A model generated the notes under the pieces. It was not told where the DNA came from and did not search any database. It saw only the letters and a list, made by a program, of their open reading frames with translations. From the NCBI RefSeq assembly GCF_905332535.1, contig NZ_CAJOCF010000001.1, positions 521,219 to 585,218 on the forward strand: 64,000 nucleotides of DNA. Reading direction: 5' to 3'. Source of the DNA: Latilactobacillus fragifolii (GTDB taxonomy: Bacteria > Bacillota > Bacilli > Lactobacillales > Lactobacillaceae). A program made the translations under genes and the position numbers. This document shows positions 20,364-29,517 of this stretch, one piece after another (positions within the stretch are counted from its first letter, which is position 1; each line of letters begins with the position of its first letter).

Positions 20364-21026
20364 CTATGCCAAGACCGGTTGGGGTATCTCAGCGTTACCA
20401 GCATGTACTAAGAGCTCTTGTGACACTCTGACTACTGGTTTAATTAGTTGACTAACTTGCGTATATTGTTCACTGACTCGTAAAACATTTAAATTAAAAG
20501 CAACCGTTATCTGCCCAAAGCTGACGAGCTTAATCATTGTTAACAACATTGACCCAACAACTAATGTTGCCAAGCCCATGAATGCAAATTGATTAACCGC
20601 CAATACTGCACAAAATGAAACTAATGCAGCTACCGCCATCATAAAAGGACTGCCGGTTTTAACTTTAGTCGTTTGCGTTTTAGCGCCAATCGTTGCATCT
20701 AACACAACACCGTGTACCATTTCGGTAACTGTTTCTCCCGCTTCGACAACGTTAACATCTTTGTTAATTGTCGCGATTGTTACAGGGGTTTTTTCACTAG
20801 TAGCCAATACTAAAATGTCACCTGGTACAATTTGATCAGCATTGATTAAGCGTAAGAAACCATCACGCATAACGCTGACTTGTACTTGTGAATTTTCTAA
20901 TACACTTTCTCTTTTAGCAGCTTCGACAGTTGTTAAGCCACTTGGCCGAGTTGCCAATAAACGCATTAACATCCCACTGCTTGTAATCCCGTTGATGTTA
21001 ACGTCTTTTTGTAATTTCTTGTGCAT
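20364..21026 (-). CDS. Short membrane protein resembling the N-terminal part of a P-type ATPase
   Basis: 220 aa. Residues 20-40 (MLMRLLATRPSGLTTVEAAKR) look like the N-terminal cation-ATPase domain of MgtA-type pumps. Residues 58-75 (LRLINADQIVPGDILVLA) match the start of an actuator domain. EAGET (95-99) stands where active pumps have TGES. Two hydrophobic segments follow (about 128-148 and 149-168), then a tail resembling the stretch before the phosphorylation site. There is no DKTGT, no nucleotide domain and no further helices, so it cannot pump by itself. The start is at 21024-21026 with AAGGAGTG upstream. It lies behind an M-box riboswitch. It could be a regulator, a Mg2+ sensor or a decayed mgtA. 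Confidence 0.6.
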   Translation of the reverse strand: MHKKLQKDVNINGITSSGMLMRLLATRPSGLTTVEAAKRESVLENSQVQVSVMRDGFLRLINADQIVPGDILVLATSEKTPVTIATINKDVNVVEAGETVTEMVHGVVLDATIGAKTQTTKVKTGSPFMMAVAALVSFCAVLAVNQFAFMGLATLVVGSMLLTMIKLVSFGQITVAFNLNVLRVSEQYTQVSQLIKPVVRVSQELLVHAGNAEIPQPVLA

Positions 21027-21210
21027 CGCGTTCGCCACTCCTTCCTTCTTGAGGAAGTCGTCGTAAACCGCTAGCCGAATGCTGGCAGTAAAATGACAGA
21101 CCACCTCGAATGATCACTATCGCTACTACTTACAGGTCCTTCAGCTGTTTTTATCATTTTACTCACCAGACTTTCTCGACTTTAAATTTAGGTATACCGC
21201 TTCATCCAAT

Positions 21211-21238
21211 AAAAAAAGACGCACAACAATTGAGCGTC
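21211..21238 (-). terminator. Riboswitch expression-platform terminator
   Basis: Stem gacgctcaa / ttgtgcgtc (one mismatch) followed by seven T on the minus strand, directly behind the M-box. Confidence 0.85.
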
Positions 21239-21251
21239 ATCCATTCATCAT

Positions 21252-21407
21252 GGCGTTCCCAATCGTTCAGTTTTAGCACTATATGACGTAGAAAGCATGT
21301 TCAGCTACGTTAGAAAAAGCCTTCATTGGCAGTTTCAGTTGACTCAATTGGCATCTCTCGATGTTTCTGAGTAGTAGCGTTTGTTCATATAGGAGCCTCA
21401 CCTAACG
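21252..21407 (-). ncRNA. M-box (ykoK leader) magnesium riboswitch
   Basis: Read on the minus strand from 21407, the conserved M-box blocks are all present: GTTAGGTGAGGCTCCTATAT at the start, then CAGAAACATCGAGAGATGCC, GAGTCAACTGAAA, and AGTGCTAAAACTGAACGATTGG near the end. In this family Mg2+ binding favours the terminator, so expression rises when Mg2+ is low. It controls the short P-type-ATPase-like gene 225 bases downstream. Confidence 0.95.
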
Positions 21408-21431
21408 GAAAAGCAATATATCTATACACAT

Positions 21432-21460
21432 ATAGTACCTGTTTTGTTTCAACAGGTCAA
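21432..21460 (-). promoter_or_regulatory. Promoter of the M-box transcript
   Basis: On the minus strand, TTGACC (21455-21460), a 17-base spacer and TACTAT (21432-21437). Confidence 0.7.
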
Positions 21461-21529
21461 GCAATTCATTCCGTTTTAATTTAAATTGTGCTAAAATAGT
21501 GAATGACGAATTAATCGGAGGTCTTAACT

Positions 21530-22081
21530 GTGATATTAATGAAAGATATTATCCGCGAGGGTAATCCAACACTTAGAAAAATAGCTGAACCCGTCACTTT
21601 TCCGCTATCAGATGAAGAGCGACAACTTGCTGCTGACATGATGGCCTTCTTGGAAAATAGCCAAGATCCTGAACTTGCTGAGAAATATCATTTGCGAGCA
21701 GGGGTCGGCTTAGCTGCTCCGCAAGTGGATGTTTCAAAACAAATGTCCGCGGTCTTAGTTCCCGGTCCGGACGAACCTATTTTCAAAGATGTAATTATCA
21801 ACCCTAAAATTATCAGCCACTCGGTTCAAAACGCAGCGCTTGCTGAAGGCGAAGGCTGTTTATCAGTCGATCGTGAAGTACCCGGCTTTGTGCCTCGTCC
21901 TGATCGGATTACCCTCCGATATCAAGATTTAGACGGTGAAAGCCACAAAATTCGCTTAAAAAATTATCCAGCCATTGTGTGTCAACACGAAATTGATCAT
22001 TTAAATGGCATCTTATTCTTCGATCACATTAACAAGCAAGACCCATTCGCAGCACCCGACGATCTACTTATTATTGAATAA
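21530..22081 (+). CDS. def: Peptide deformylase
   Basis: Fe2+/Zn2+ enzyme removing the formyl group from nascent proteins. It is 183 aa. The three family motifs are [14 protein letters not shown] and HEIDH. It starts with GTG at 21530 ([11 protein letters not shown]), since GGAGG lies eight bases upstream and homologues begin MITMxxI. It is monocistronic, divergent from the M-box transcript and convergent with the ABC exporter. Confidence 0.96.
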   Translation: MILMKDIIREGNPTLRKIAEPVTFPLSDEERQLAADMMAFLENSQDPELAEKYHLRAGVGLAAPQVDVSKQMSAVLVPGPDEPIFKDVIINPKIISHSVQNAALAEGEGCLSVDREVPGFVPRPDRITLRYQDLDGESHKIRLKNYPAIVCQHEIDHLNGILFFDHINKQDPFAAPDDLLIIE

Positions 22082-22147
22082 GAAGGCCTTTTCAATTGAC
22101 CTGCTGTGCTAGATTCGAGAATATGGTATGAAAAGGACGTAATAAAA

Positions 22148-22185
22148 GCGTGCTTGAAATCTTTTAACAGAGATTTCAAGCACGC
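22148..22185. terminator. Bidirectional terminator between def and the ABC exporter
   Basis: A 15-bp perfect stem (gcgtgcttgaaatct and its complement) with an eight-base loop, followed by a T-run on the plus strand. A-rich sequence on the other side gives a weaker T-run for the minus strand. Confidence 0.9.
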
Positions 22186-22189
22186 TTTT

Positions 22190-23959
22190 TTACGCTTTTG
22201 CAGCTTCTGGTGTATCAGCAAATTGACTGTTATATAAATTAGCATATACGCCACCGTCTGCTAATAGTGAATCATGGGTGCCTTGCTCAACAATTTGGCC
22301 ATGTTCCATCACTAAAATCAAATCCGCATCGCGAATCGTCGATAGGCGATGGGCAATTACGAAACTAGTTCGCCCTTGCATTACTTTTTCCATTGCTTTT
22401 TGCAATAAACCTTCTAGGCGTGTATCAACAGAGCTCGTTGCCTCATCTAAGATTAAAATCTTTGGATCGGCGATTACCGCCCGGGCAATCGTCAACAGTT
22501 GCTTTTGCCCAAGCGAAACGTTACTTGCTTCTTCATCAATGGTCATTTGGTAGCCATTTGGTAGCGTATGGATAAAATGATCAACATTAGCTGTTTTGGC
22601 CGCATCAACAACTTCGTATTCTGTCGCATCAAGTTTCCCAAAACGAATATTATCCGTAATTGAAGCATGATATAACCAAGCGTCCTGAAGTACCATCCCA
22701 AATTGAGAACGGACTTGTTGCTTACTTAATTGCTTCGTGTCCACCCCGTCAATTCGAATGGTTCCAGAAGTGACATCATAAAAGCGCATTAACAAATTGA
22801 TCATCGTTGTCTTCCCGGCACCAGTCGGTCCAACAATCGCTACCTTGTCACCGGGATTAGCGGTAAAGTTCAAATGCCGAATCAACGGCTTATCTGGATG
22901 ATAGCTGAAACTGACATCATCAAATTCAACTTTACCTTGAACAACGGCTGGCAATGAGGCCGTTTCCTTATCAGTTGCTTCGATTGGTTCATCTAAAATC
23001 TCAAATACACGACCAGTTGCCGCGGCGGCTGATTGAATCACACCGGACAACTGCGTAATCTGTGAAATCGGTTGGTTAACTTGCCAAATGTACTGGATGA
23101 AAGCTTGTAAATTACCTACGGAAATAACACCGTGTAAGACGTAATAACCGCCTAATGTTGCCATCCCAGCGTATGTCATATTCGTCGTTAGCCCAACTAA
23201 TGGCATCATCAAGCCTGAAACAAAGGCAGCCTTGAAGCCATAATCCGTCAAACGATCCGTAATTTCTGCAAAATCAGCAATCGCTCGTTCTTCTTGTCCA
23301 TATAGTTTCAAAACACTGAAACCACCATAATTTTCTTGGACGAACCCGTTCATTTCACCTAACGTATTTTGTTGCCCCTTAAAATACGGTTGCGATTTCT
23401 GGATGATTCGCCTTGAAATCAATAATGATGCTGGAATCATTATCAATGATAAAAGCGCCATCCAGATATTGATCGTAATCATCATGATAACGGCCGTGAT
23501 AATGCCCAAAATAGAAGTTACAACTTGAATTAAGCTCTGTTGTAGGGCATTTGTAATCGCGTCTACGTCATTGGTCACCCGTGATAAGATATTACCTTGT
23601 TGTTGCGAATCAAAAAAACGAACTGGTAGCGCATTAATTTGCAAGTCAATATCGCGCCGCAAATCGCGCATGGCCCGTTGAACAGATCGGGTCATCCAAA
23701 ACGAGCCTAAAAACATCGTCACTTGATATAACAGCGCAAAACTCAGAATCAGCGCAATGACTTTTGTGATATAACTAAAATTAATCGCAACATGTTGTGC
23801 TAAATTACGACTAATTTCAGTAATGGCCAGCCCCATAATAACTGGCCACAGTGCATTAGCAAGCACCGAAATGACGGTGGCAGTAATGGCCAGCCAAAAT
23901 GTCACTTGATACGGCCCAATGTAGCGCATTAGCCGTTTAAGTTCTCTAATATTCTTCAT
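22190..23959 (-). CDS. ABC exporter, ATPase/permease subunit 2 of a heterodimer
   Basis: 589 aa, type IV half-transporter: a six-helix membrane domain (about 1-310) and an ATPase domain with Walker A GPTGAGKTT and Walker B LILDEATSSVD, with the catalytic Glu present. The ABC signature is VSLGQKQLL instead of LSGGQ. It resembles the LmrD/BmrD side of multidrug exporters. The ATG at 23957-23959 with AGGAGG is the start, overlapping the end of the partner gene. The substrate is not predictable; drugs or lipids are likely. Confidence 0.88.
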   Translation of the reverse strand: MKNIRELKRLMRYIGPYQVTFWLAITATVISVLANALWPVIMGLAITEISRNLAQHVAINFSYITKVIALILSFALLYQVTMFLGSFWMTRSVQRAMRDLRRDIDLQINALPVRFFDSQQQGNILSRVTNDVDAITNALQQSLIQVVTSILGIITAVIMMITINIWMALLSLIMIPASLLISRRIIQKSQPYFKGQQNTLGEMNGFVQENYGGFSVLKLYGQEERAIADFAEITDRLTDYGFKAAFVSGLMMPLVGLTTNMTYAGMATLGGYYVLHGVISVGNLQAFIQYIWQVNQPISQITQLSGVIQSAAAATGRVFEILDEPIEATDKETASLPAVVQGKVEFDDVSFSYHPDKPLIRHLNFTANPGDKVAIVGPTGAGKTTMINLLMRFYDVTSGTIRIDGVDTKQLSKQQVRSQFGMVLQDAWLYHASITDNIRFGKLDATEYEVVDAAKTANVDHFIHTLPNGYQMTIDEEASNVSLGQKQLLTIARAVIADPKILILDEATSSVDTRLEGLLQKAMEKVMQGRTSFVIAHRLSTIRDADLILVMEHGQIVEQGTHDSLLADGGVYANLYNSQFADTPEAAKA

Positions 23960-25685
23960 TGAGTTCCTCCTGTGATAACTGTGATGCCGCAATTGCTCGA
24001 TAAATCTCGTTATCGCTTAATAATTCACGATGCGTCCCAATACCAACCACTTGGCCTTCATTTAAGACAACAATCCGATCAGCATTCATGATAGTGCCAA
24101 CACGTTGGGCCACAATCAGCACCGTTGTTTCTTTGGTAATTGACTTCAACGCACTACGTAATGCTGCATCCGTTTTATAATCTAATGCTGAAAAACTATC
24201 ATCAAATATATAAAGCGCTGGCCGCCGAACGATCGCTCTTGCAATTGCCAAGCGTTGCTTTTGACCACCCGATAAATTACTCCCACCTTCAGCTAAATAA
24301 GTCTGTAAGCCGTCTGGTTTTTCAGCAACAAAGGTATCTGATTGGGCAATTTTCAAAGCTGTCCACAATTCATCATCAGTTGCATTTGGATTCCCATAAC
24401 GCAAGTTCTCCGCAATTGTTCCGGTAAACAACACCGCTTTTTGCGGAATAAAACCAATCTTTTGGCGCAACGCCTTGAGTTGATAATCACGGACATCATA
24501 CCCGTCGAGCTTAATTGCGCCACGCGTTACATCAAAAAAGCGCGGAATCAATTGAATCAACGTCGACTTACCACTGCCGGTACTTCCAATAAAGGCGACC
24601 GTTTCCCCCGGATGAGCTTCAAACGTCACATCCCGAACGACAGGACTTTCAGTCGGGCCTGGATAAGCAAAGGATACATTCTCAAACACCAATTCACCTT
24701 GTGAGTCAGTGGTTGTTACCCCATCTTCTTTTTCAGTAATATTAATGGGCGCGTTCAGAATTTTTTCAATTCGTTCAGCTGAAACAGCAGCCCGCGGATA
24801 CATCATGAAGACACTGGCAAATAACATAAACGAAAACAGCACATGGAAAATATACTCGATAAATGCAATCAACGTCCCAACCGCCAAGTGACCACCGTCA
24901 ATTTGAACAGCCCCTTGCCAAATGATTAAGACGAAAACGATGTTAAAGATGAATGAAAAACCCGGTTGTGCTAAAGCCACCAACGTAAATAGCCGAATTG
25001 AGCTCTGACTATAATCATCATTCACTTTTCTAAAGCGTAATTTCTGGAATTGTTCCCGCACAAATGCCCGAATGACCCGAATCCCAGTCAAGTTCTCACG
25101 GAGATTCAGGTTAATTGCATCCAGATTTTTTTGCTGTTCTGTCGACATCGGTTCGGAAACGCGTCCAATCAAAACAACTCCTGCTAACAAAATTGGGATG
25201 GCTGCGAACACAATCCACGATAACGATTGGCTTGTCCGCACGATCATGAAAGCACTAGCGACAATCATCATCGGTGTCATGAAACCCGTCCGCAACACTT
25301 GCGTCATAAATTGCATCACTTGGAACGCATCATTTGTGGTCCGGGTAATCAACGAAGACACACCAAACTCGCCGTACTCACTGTGTGAAAACTGCATGGT
25401 TTGTTTAAAAATATCCTTCCGAATATCACGAACGATATTGGTCGTTAACTTGCTACCTGTATAGGCCAAGCCAATTAAACCAATTAGTCCGATCAAAGAG
25501 ATGCCGACCATCAATAAACCAAATTGCCAAACAGGGCCAAAAGTATTTTGATTAATCCCTTTGTCAATAATTTGTCCTAATAAAGTTGGTAATCCTAATT
25601 CGATGAGAATAAATCCCAATACGCAAATAAAATTCCAAAATAGTAATTTTTTATACCGGATTGTATAGCGCCACATTAATTTCAT
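23946..25685 (-). CDS. ABC exporter, ATPase/permease subunit 1 of a heterodimer
   Basis: 579 aa half-transporter with a membrane domain followed by an ATPase domain: Walker A GSTGSGKST, signature NLSGGQKQRL, Walker B LYIFDDSFSALD. The residue after the Walker B Asp is Asp, not the catalytic Glu, so this half forms the degenerate ATP site. The partner at 22190-23959 has the complementary asymmetry. This is the pattern of LmrCD/TM287-288-type heterodimers. It is cotranscribed with a small membrane protein upstream. Confidence 0.88.
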   Translation of the reverse strand: MKLMWRYTIRYKKLLFWNFICVLGFILIELGLPTLLGQIIDKGINQNTFGPVWQFGLLMVGISLIGLIGLIGLAYTGSKLTTNIVRDIRKDIFKQTMQFSHSEYGEFGVSSLITRTTNDAFQVMQFMTQVLRTGFMTPMMIVASAFMIVRTSQSLSWIVFAAIPILLAGVVLIGRVSEPMSTEQQKNLDAINLNLRENLTGIRVIRAFVREQFQKLRFRKVNDDYSQSSIRLFTLVALAQPGFSFIFNIVFVLIIWQGAVQIDGGHLAVGTLIAFIEYIFHVLFSFMLFASVFMMYPRAAVSAERIEKILNAPINITEKEDGVTTTDSQGELVFENVSFAYPGPTESPVVRDVTFEAHPGETVAFIGSTGSGKSTLIQLIPRFFDVTRGAIKLDGYDVRDYQLKALRQKIGFIPQKAVLFTGTIAENLRYGNPNATDDELWTALKIAQSDTFVAEKPDGLQTYLAEGGSNLSGGQKQRLAIARAIVRRPALYIFDDSFSALDYKTDAALRSALKSITKETTVLIVAQRVGTIMNADRIVVLNEGQVVGIGTHRELLSDNEIYRAIAASQLSQEELNEEY

Positions 25686-25713
25686 CGGTGCAAACTCCTT
25701 CTAAATTCCAAAT

Positions 25714-26199
25714 TTAATCTTCTACTTGAGCCATATCTTTGACATACTCGATTGTTTCGCGATTGACAATAAAAGCAACATCAAAATGTAAGCGCTCTTC
25801 TAAAAACCACACGTCAGTCACTAGTAATGCTGGATAACGTGGACTAACGGAGGCAATCCGCCGTTGGTAAGCTACCTCATTAAGTTGCTCCTCAATTGCG
25901 ACTGCGATATCCTTTAGTGCTGATGACGTTTGGCGGATGGGTACTTGGTATTCGAAGACCATTACATTATTGCCCCAAATTTCAGTGGGCAGGTTCGAAA
26001 CCAATTTGGCTTGGGGGGCAAAAAAATCCGGTTGACTCGCTTGCATTTTCTGATAAGCCACCGTTGCAATTTCATCCGCAATTTCTTGACTACTGTGTTG
26101 TAAAATCCGCGTCGCTCTTTGTCGGCGTAATCGCTTAATTAACCAGGTTAATAAAAGGGCTAAGGCAACAATAATAACGACTGACAACCAAATTAACAT
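25714..26199 (-). CDS. Membrane-anchored protein of unknown function
   Basis: 161 aa. One N-terminal membrane helix (MLIWLSVVIIVALALLLTWL) is followed by a basic stretch and a soluble part, probably cytoplasmic (KRLRRQR follows the helix). I recognise no domain. It is 28 bases ahead of the ABC exporter genes and in the same direction, so it is likely the first gene of that transcript. A role tied to the exporter is only a guess. Confidence 0.75.
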   Translation of the reverse strand: MLIWLSVVIIVALALLLTWLIKRLRRQRATRILQHSSQEIADEIATVAYQKMQASQPDFFAPQAKLVSNLPTEIWGNNVMVFEYQVPIRQTSSALKDIAVAIEEQLNEVAYQRRIASVSPRYPALLVTDVWFLEERLHFDVAFIVNRETIEYVKDMAQVED

Positions 26200-26305
26200 A
26201 ACAATCCCTCACTTCCATTGCTCACTAATATAACAATTATAACTGAATCGAAGCAAACACGCTATCTAGAGCACATCGCTCAATGTATACTTTACCGAAA
26301 AGATA

Positions 26306-26314
26306 TGCTAGAAT
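26306..26314 (+). promoter_or_regulatory. Extended -10 promoter of rpoY-rnjA
   Basis: TG-C-TAGAAT (26306-26314), an extended -10 element. I see no clear -35 box. Confidence 0.5.
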
Positions 26315-26395
26315 ATTCTTAAATGTTGAGTAATCAACCCCTGGACGGTTAATCTTTCGTTTAAAACTATGATGAATAATAAAGGAGTCTTACAA

Positions 26396-26608
26396 TTGAT
26401 TTATAAAGTACTTTTCCAAGCAGACAAAACCCAAAGTCCTCTACGCGAGGCAACCAAATCGATTTATTTAGAAGCAGACAATGCCGTTAAAGCACGACAA
26501 CTTGTTGAAGACAATACTCCCTACAATATTGAATTTGTACAAGAATTATCTGGCAAACACCTTGCTTTTGAACAAGAATCAGAAGATTTTAAATTAACGG
26601 AGTTTTAA
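26396..26608 (+). CDS. rpoY: RNA polymerase epsilon subunit
   Basis: Small Firmicutes RNA polymerase accessory subunit (formerly YkzG, DUF1447), 70 aa. Conserved are YKVLFQ at the start, TKSIYLEA, and [27 protein letters not shown] at the end. It starts with TTG at 26396 (reading LIYKVLF): AAAGGAG lies eight bases upstream and homologues begin MIFKVFYQ. It is cotranscribed with rnjA, four bases apart, as in Bacillus. Confidence 0.93.
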   Translation: MIYKVLFQADKTQSPLREATKSIYLEADNAVKARQLVEDNTPYNIEFVQELSGKHLAFEQESEDFKLTEF

Positions 26609-26612
26609 TTAA

Positions 26613-28301
26613 ATGAAACTCGATATTAAGAATAATGAAACCGCCGTTTTCGCTGTAGGGGGACTGGGTGAAATCGGTAAAAATATGTATGGTGTTCAAT
26701 TCCAAGACGAAATTATCGTGATTGATGCCGGCATTAAATTCCCTGAAGACGAACTCTTAGGCATTGATTATGTTATTTCAGATTATCAATACCTTCAAAA
26801 GAACCAACAAAAAATCAAAGCCCTCGTCATTACCCATGGGCATGAAGATCATATTGGTGGTCTACCTTACTTCTTACAACAAGTTCCTAACGTACCCGTT
26901 TACGCTGGTCCATTAGCACTAGCATTAATTCGCGGTAAGTTAGAAGAACACGGCCTTTTGCGGTCAACAGAATTACACGAACTAAACGAAGATACCGTCC
27001 TTAAATTCCGCAAAACAAGTGTTGATTTTTTCCGGACTACCCATTCAATTCCTGATACTTTAGGCGTGGCAGTTCACACACCTCAAGGGGTAATCGTTGA
27101 AACTGGGGACTTTAAGTTTGATTTGACCCCCGTTGGTAATCAACCTTCCCCCAATCTTCAAAAAATGGCGCGTTTGGGTGAGGAAGGCGTTTTATGTTTA
27201 ATGTCCGATAGTACCAATGCTGAAGTGCCCAACTTTACAAAGTCTGAGCGTTTCGTTGGGACTTCAATCCGCCATATTGTAGAACGCATCGAAGGTCGAA
27301 TTATCTTCGCAACATTTGCTTCTAATATTTCGCGGGTCTCACAAGCCACTGATGCTGCGATTGCCAACGGGCGTAAGATTGCTGTCTTTGGTCGTAGTAT
27401 GGAAGCGGCCGTTGTTAATGGACGTGAACTCGGCTATTTAAACATTCCCGATGAAGCTTTAGTCGATGCCAATGAATTAAATTCGTTACCCGCCGACAAA
27501 GTAATGATTCTATGTACAGGGTCTCAGGGTGAACCAATGGCTGCTTTAAGCCGAATTGCCAACGGAACCCATCGTCAGATTTCGATCCAACCTGGTGATA
27601 CCGTTGTCTTCTCAAGTAATCCAATTCCTGGCAATACAATGAGCGTTAACCATGTGATTAACAAGCTTTCAGAAGCCGGTGCTGAAGTAATTCATGGTAA
27701 AGTGAATAACATTCATACTTCAGGTCACGGTGGTCAAGAAGAACAAAAATTAATGCTTCGTTTGATTAAACCGAAGTATTTCATGCCATGTCACGGTGAA
27801 TACCGGATGCAAAAAATCCACACGGAACTCGCCCAACAATGTGGTGTGGCACCTGATAACTGTTTTATTCTTGAAAACGGTGATGTTTTAGCACTAACTT
27901 CCGACTCAGCACGGGTTGCTGGTCACTTTAGTGCCGAAGATGTTTATGTTGATGGTAACGGGATTGGTGATATCGGCAATGTCGTTTTACGCGATCGGAA
28001 AATGCTCTCTGAAGAAGGCTTAGTGGTGGTGGTAGCTACCATTAACTTTGGTGCTAAGAACATTCTCGCTGGTCCTGATATTCTCTCGCGTGGTTTTGTC
28101 TACATGCGTGAATCAGGTGAACTGATTAGTGAAGCCCAACGCCGAGTGTTCCGAATGATTGTCAATACGTTTAACGCAAACGATAAGGTTACTGAAAACC
28201 AAGTCCGGGAAGCAATCATTGATGGCTTACAGGACTTCTTGTTCGAAAAAACAGAACGCCGCCCAATGATTTTACCAATGATCATTCAGAGTACAGAATA
28301 G
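26613..28301 (+). CDS. rnjA: Ribonuclease J1
   Basis: 5'-3' exonuclease and endonuclease central to mRNA decay and 16S maturation. It is 562 aa. The metallo-beta-lactamase motif HGHEDHIGG is intact, with ETGDFKFD and SDSTNAE, and the beta-CASP motifs include HTSGHGG and PCHGEYRM. It is translationally close to rpoY. It is the active partner of the J2 gene at the left edge. Confidence 0.96.
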   Translation: MKLDIKNNETAVFAVGGLGEIGKNMYGVQFQDEIIVIDAGIKFPEDELLGIDYVISDYQYLQKNQQKIKALVITHGHEDHIGGLPYFLQQVPNVPVYAGPLALALIRGKLEEHGLLRSTELHELNEDTVLKFRKTSVDFFRTTHSIPDTLGVAVHTPQGVIVETGDFKFDLTPVGNQPSPNLQKMARLGEEGVLCLMSDSTNAEVPNFTKSERFVGTSIRHIVERIEGRIIFATFASNISRVSQATDAAIANGRKIAVFGRSMEAAVVNGRELGYLNIPDEALVDANELNSLPADKVMILCTGSQGEPMAALSRIANGTHRQISIQPGDTVVFSSNPIPGNTMSVNHVINKLSEAGAEVIHGKVNNIHTSGHGGQEEQKLMLRLIKPKYFMPCHGEYRMQKIHTELAQQCGVAPDNCFILENGDVLALTSDSARVAGHFSAEDVYVDGNGIGDIGNVVLRDRKMLSEEGLVVVVATINFGAKNILAGPDILSRGFVYMRESGELISEAQRRVFRMIVNTFNANDKVTENQVREAIIDGLQDFLFEKTERRPMILPMIIQSTE

Positions 28302-28307
28302 TTAGCT

Positions 28308-28342
28308 TTTGCGCCCAGTCATAATGACTGGGCGCTTTTTTT
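28308..28342 (+). terminator. Terminator of rpoY-rnjA
   Basis: Stem gcgcccagtca / tgactgggcgc with T-run. Confidence 0.92.
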
Positions 28343-28363
28343 ATCGTCTAACGTAATTTTTTA

Positions 28364-28393
28364 TTGTCAACATTTAGTAAAAACCGCTATAAT
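28364..28393 (+). promoter_or_regulatory. Promoter of the lipid kinase gene
   Basis: TTGTCA (28364-28369), 18-base spacer, TATAAT (28388-28393). Confidence 0.7.
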
Positions 28394-28430
28394 ATACAAC
28401 AGATTAAATTTTCTGAAAGGCGGCTTGTTC

Positions 28431-29378
28431 ATGCCCTCCAATCCCCGTTTTTATATCATTTTAAATCAAGTTGCCGGTACCGGTCAGGCAGCAATGATCT
28501 GGCCTAAAATTGAAGCGCAATTAAAGCAAAAACAAATTCACTATGACCTCCAACTCTCCCACTACGCAGGTCATACAACCCAATTAGCCTTTCAATTCGC
28601 AAAATTTAAGTACACGGATCAAATTTTATTAATTATTGGTGGCGATGGGACACTCAATCAAGCTATTAATGGCCTCCAAAATGCCCAACGCGGTGATATT
28701 CCAATTGCTTATATCCCTTGTGGTTCAGGTAATGACTTCGCTCGTGGGGTCGGCATTAGTCGTGATCCATTGACCGCACTTCAACAAATCTTATCGGCTA
28801 CAACGCCAACGGCCATCGATTTAGGTTATTATCATGACACAACCAAAAATGACCATGGTTACTTCGTTAACAATGTCGGAATTGGTTTTGATGCCAACGT
28901 AGTTAGTACCACCAATCACTCAAACCATAAGCGCCTTTTGAATCGACTGCACTTGGGCTCATTAGCTTACATCAGTTCGTTAGTCAAGGCCTTCATGCAC
29001 CAAGATGCATTTGAAGTTACCGTCACAGCCGATCATCAAACCCATTATTTTAAGCGCGGTTTTTTAGTAACAACCACTAACCATCCCTATTTTGGCGGTG
29101 GGGTGCCCATCATGCCAAGCGCGACGGTCGACAATCATCAACTCGATTTGATTGTCATTGAGAAACTGAATCCCTTTTTCTTTAGCTATCTTTTTGTGAT
29201 GATGCTGTTTGGCCGGCATACCCGTTATCAAGCAGTGCATCATTTTGAAGGAACCGATTTAGCAATTCAAACGAAGACCTTAGAATTCGGCCAGATGGAT
29301 GGTGAAGAACTCGGTACTCGGACGTTTGACATTCACTATAGTCTTCGAACTCAAGCATTTTGGTTAAATAAGGCATAA
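28431..29378 (+). CDS. Diacylglycerol/lipid kinase family protein (YegS/DgkB type)
   Basis: 315 aa. The nucleotide-binding motif of the DAGK catalytic domain is GGDGTLNQAINGL, and the GSGNDFARG loop is present. Soluble diacylglycerol kinases of this type recycle diacylglycerol from lipoteichoic acid synthesis into phosphatidic acid. The exact substrate is not certain. The ATG at 28431 with AAAGGCGG is chosen; a TTG six bases earlier is in frame. It is monocistronic. Confidence 0.85.
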   Translation: MPSNPRFYIILNQVAGTGQAAMIWPKIEAQLKQKQIHYDLQLSHYAGHTTQLAFQFAKFKYTDQILLIIGGDGTLNQAINGLQNAQRGDIPIAYIPCGSGNDFARGVGISRDPLTALQQILSATTPTAIDLGYYHDTTKNDHGYFVNNVGIGFDANVVSTTNHSNHKRLLNRLHLGSLAYISSLVKAFMHQDAFEVTVTADHQTHYFKRGFLVTTTNHPYFGGGVPIMPSATVDNHQLDLIVIEKLNPFFFSYLFVMMLFGRHTRYQAVHHFEGTDLAIQTKTLEFGQMDGEELGTRTFDIHYSLRTQAFWLNKA

Positions 29379-29381
29379 CAA

Positions 29382-29418
29382 AAAAGGCGATGTCTCCAGA
29401 TGGGGGCATCGCCTTTTA
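29382..29418. terminator. Bidirectional terminator
   Basis: Stem aaaggcgatg / catcgccttt with A-run before and T-run after, between the lipid kinase and the converging acetyltransferase gene. Confidence 0.85.
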
Positions 29419-29517
29419 ACGTGCGTTTTTTTTGAGTCATTTTTTCTAAAACGGCATCATACTAAGCATTACCAGAACACCATTTCACGGTTATAACCAA
29501 CGCGCAGCAGTCCTGCT

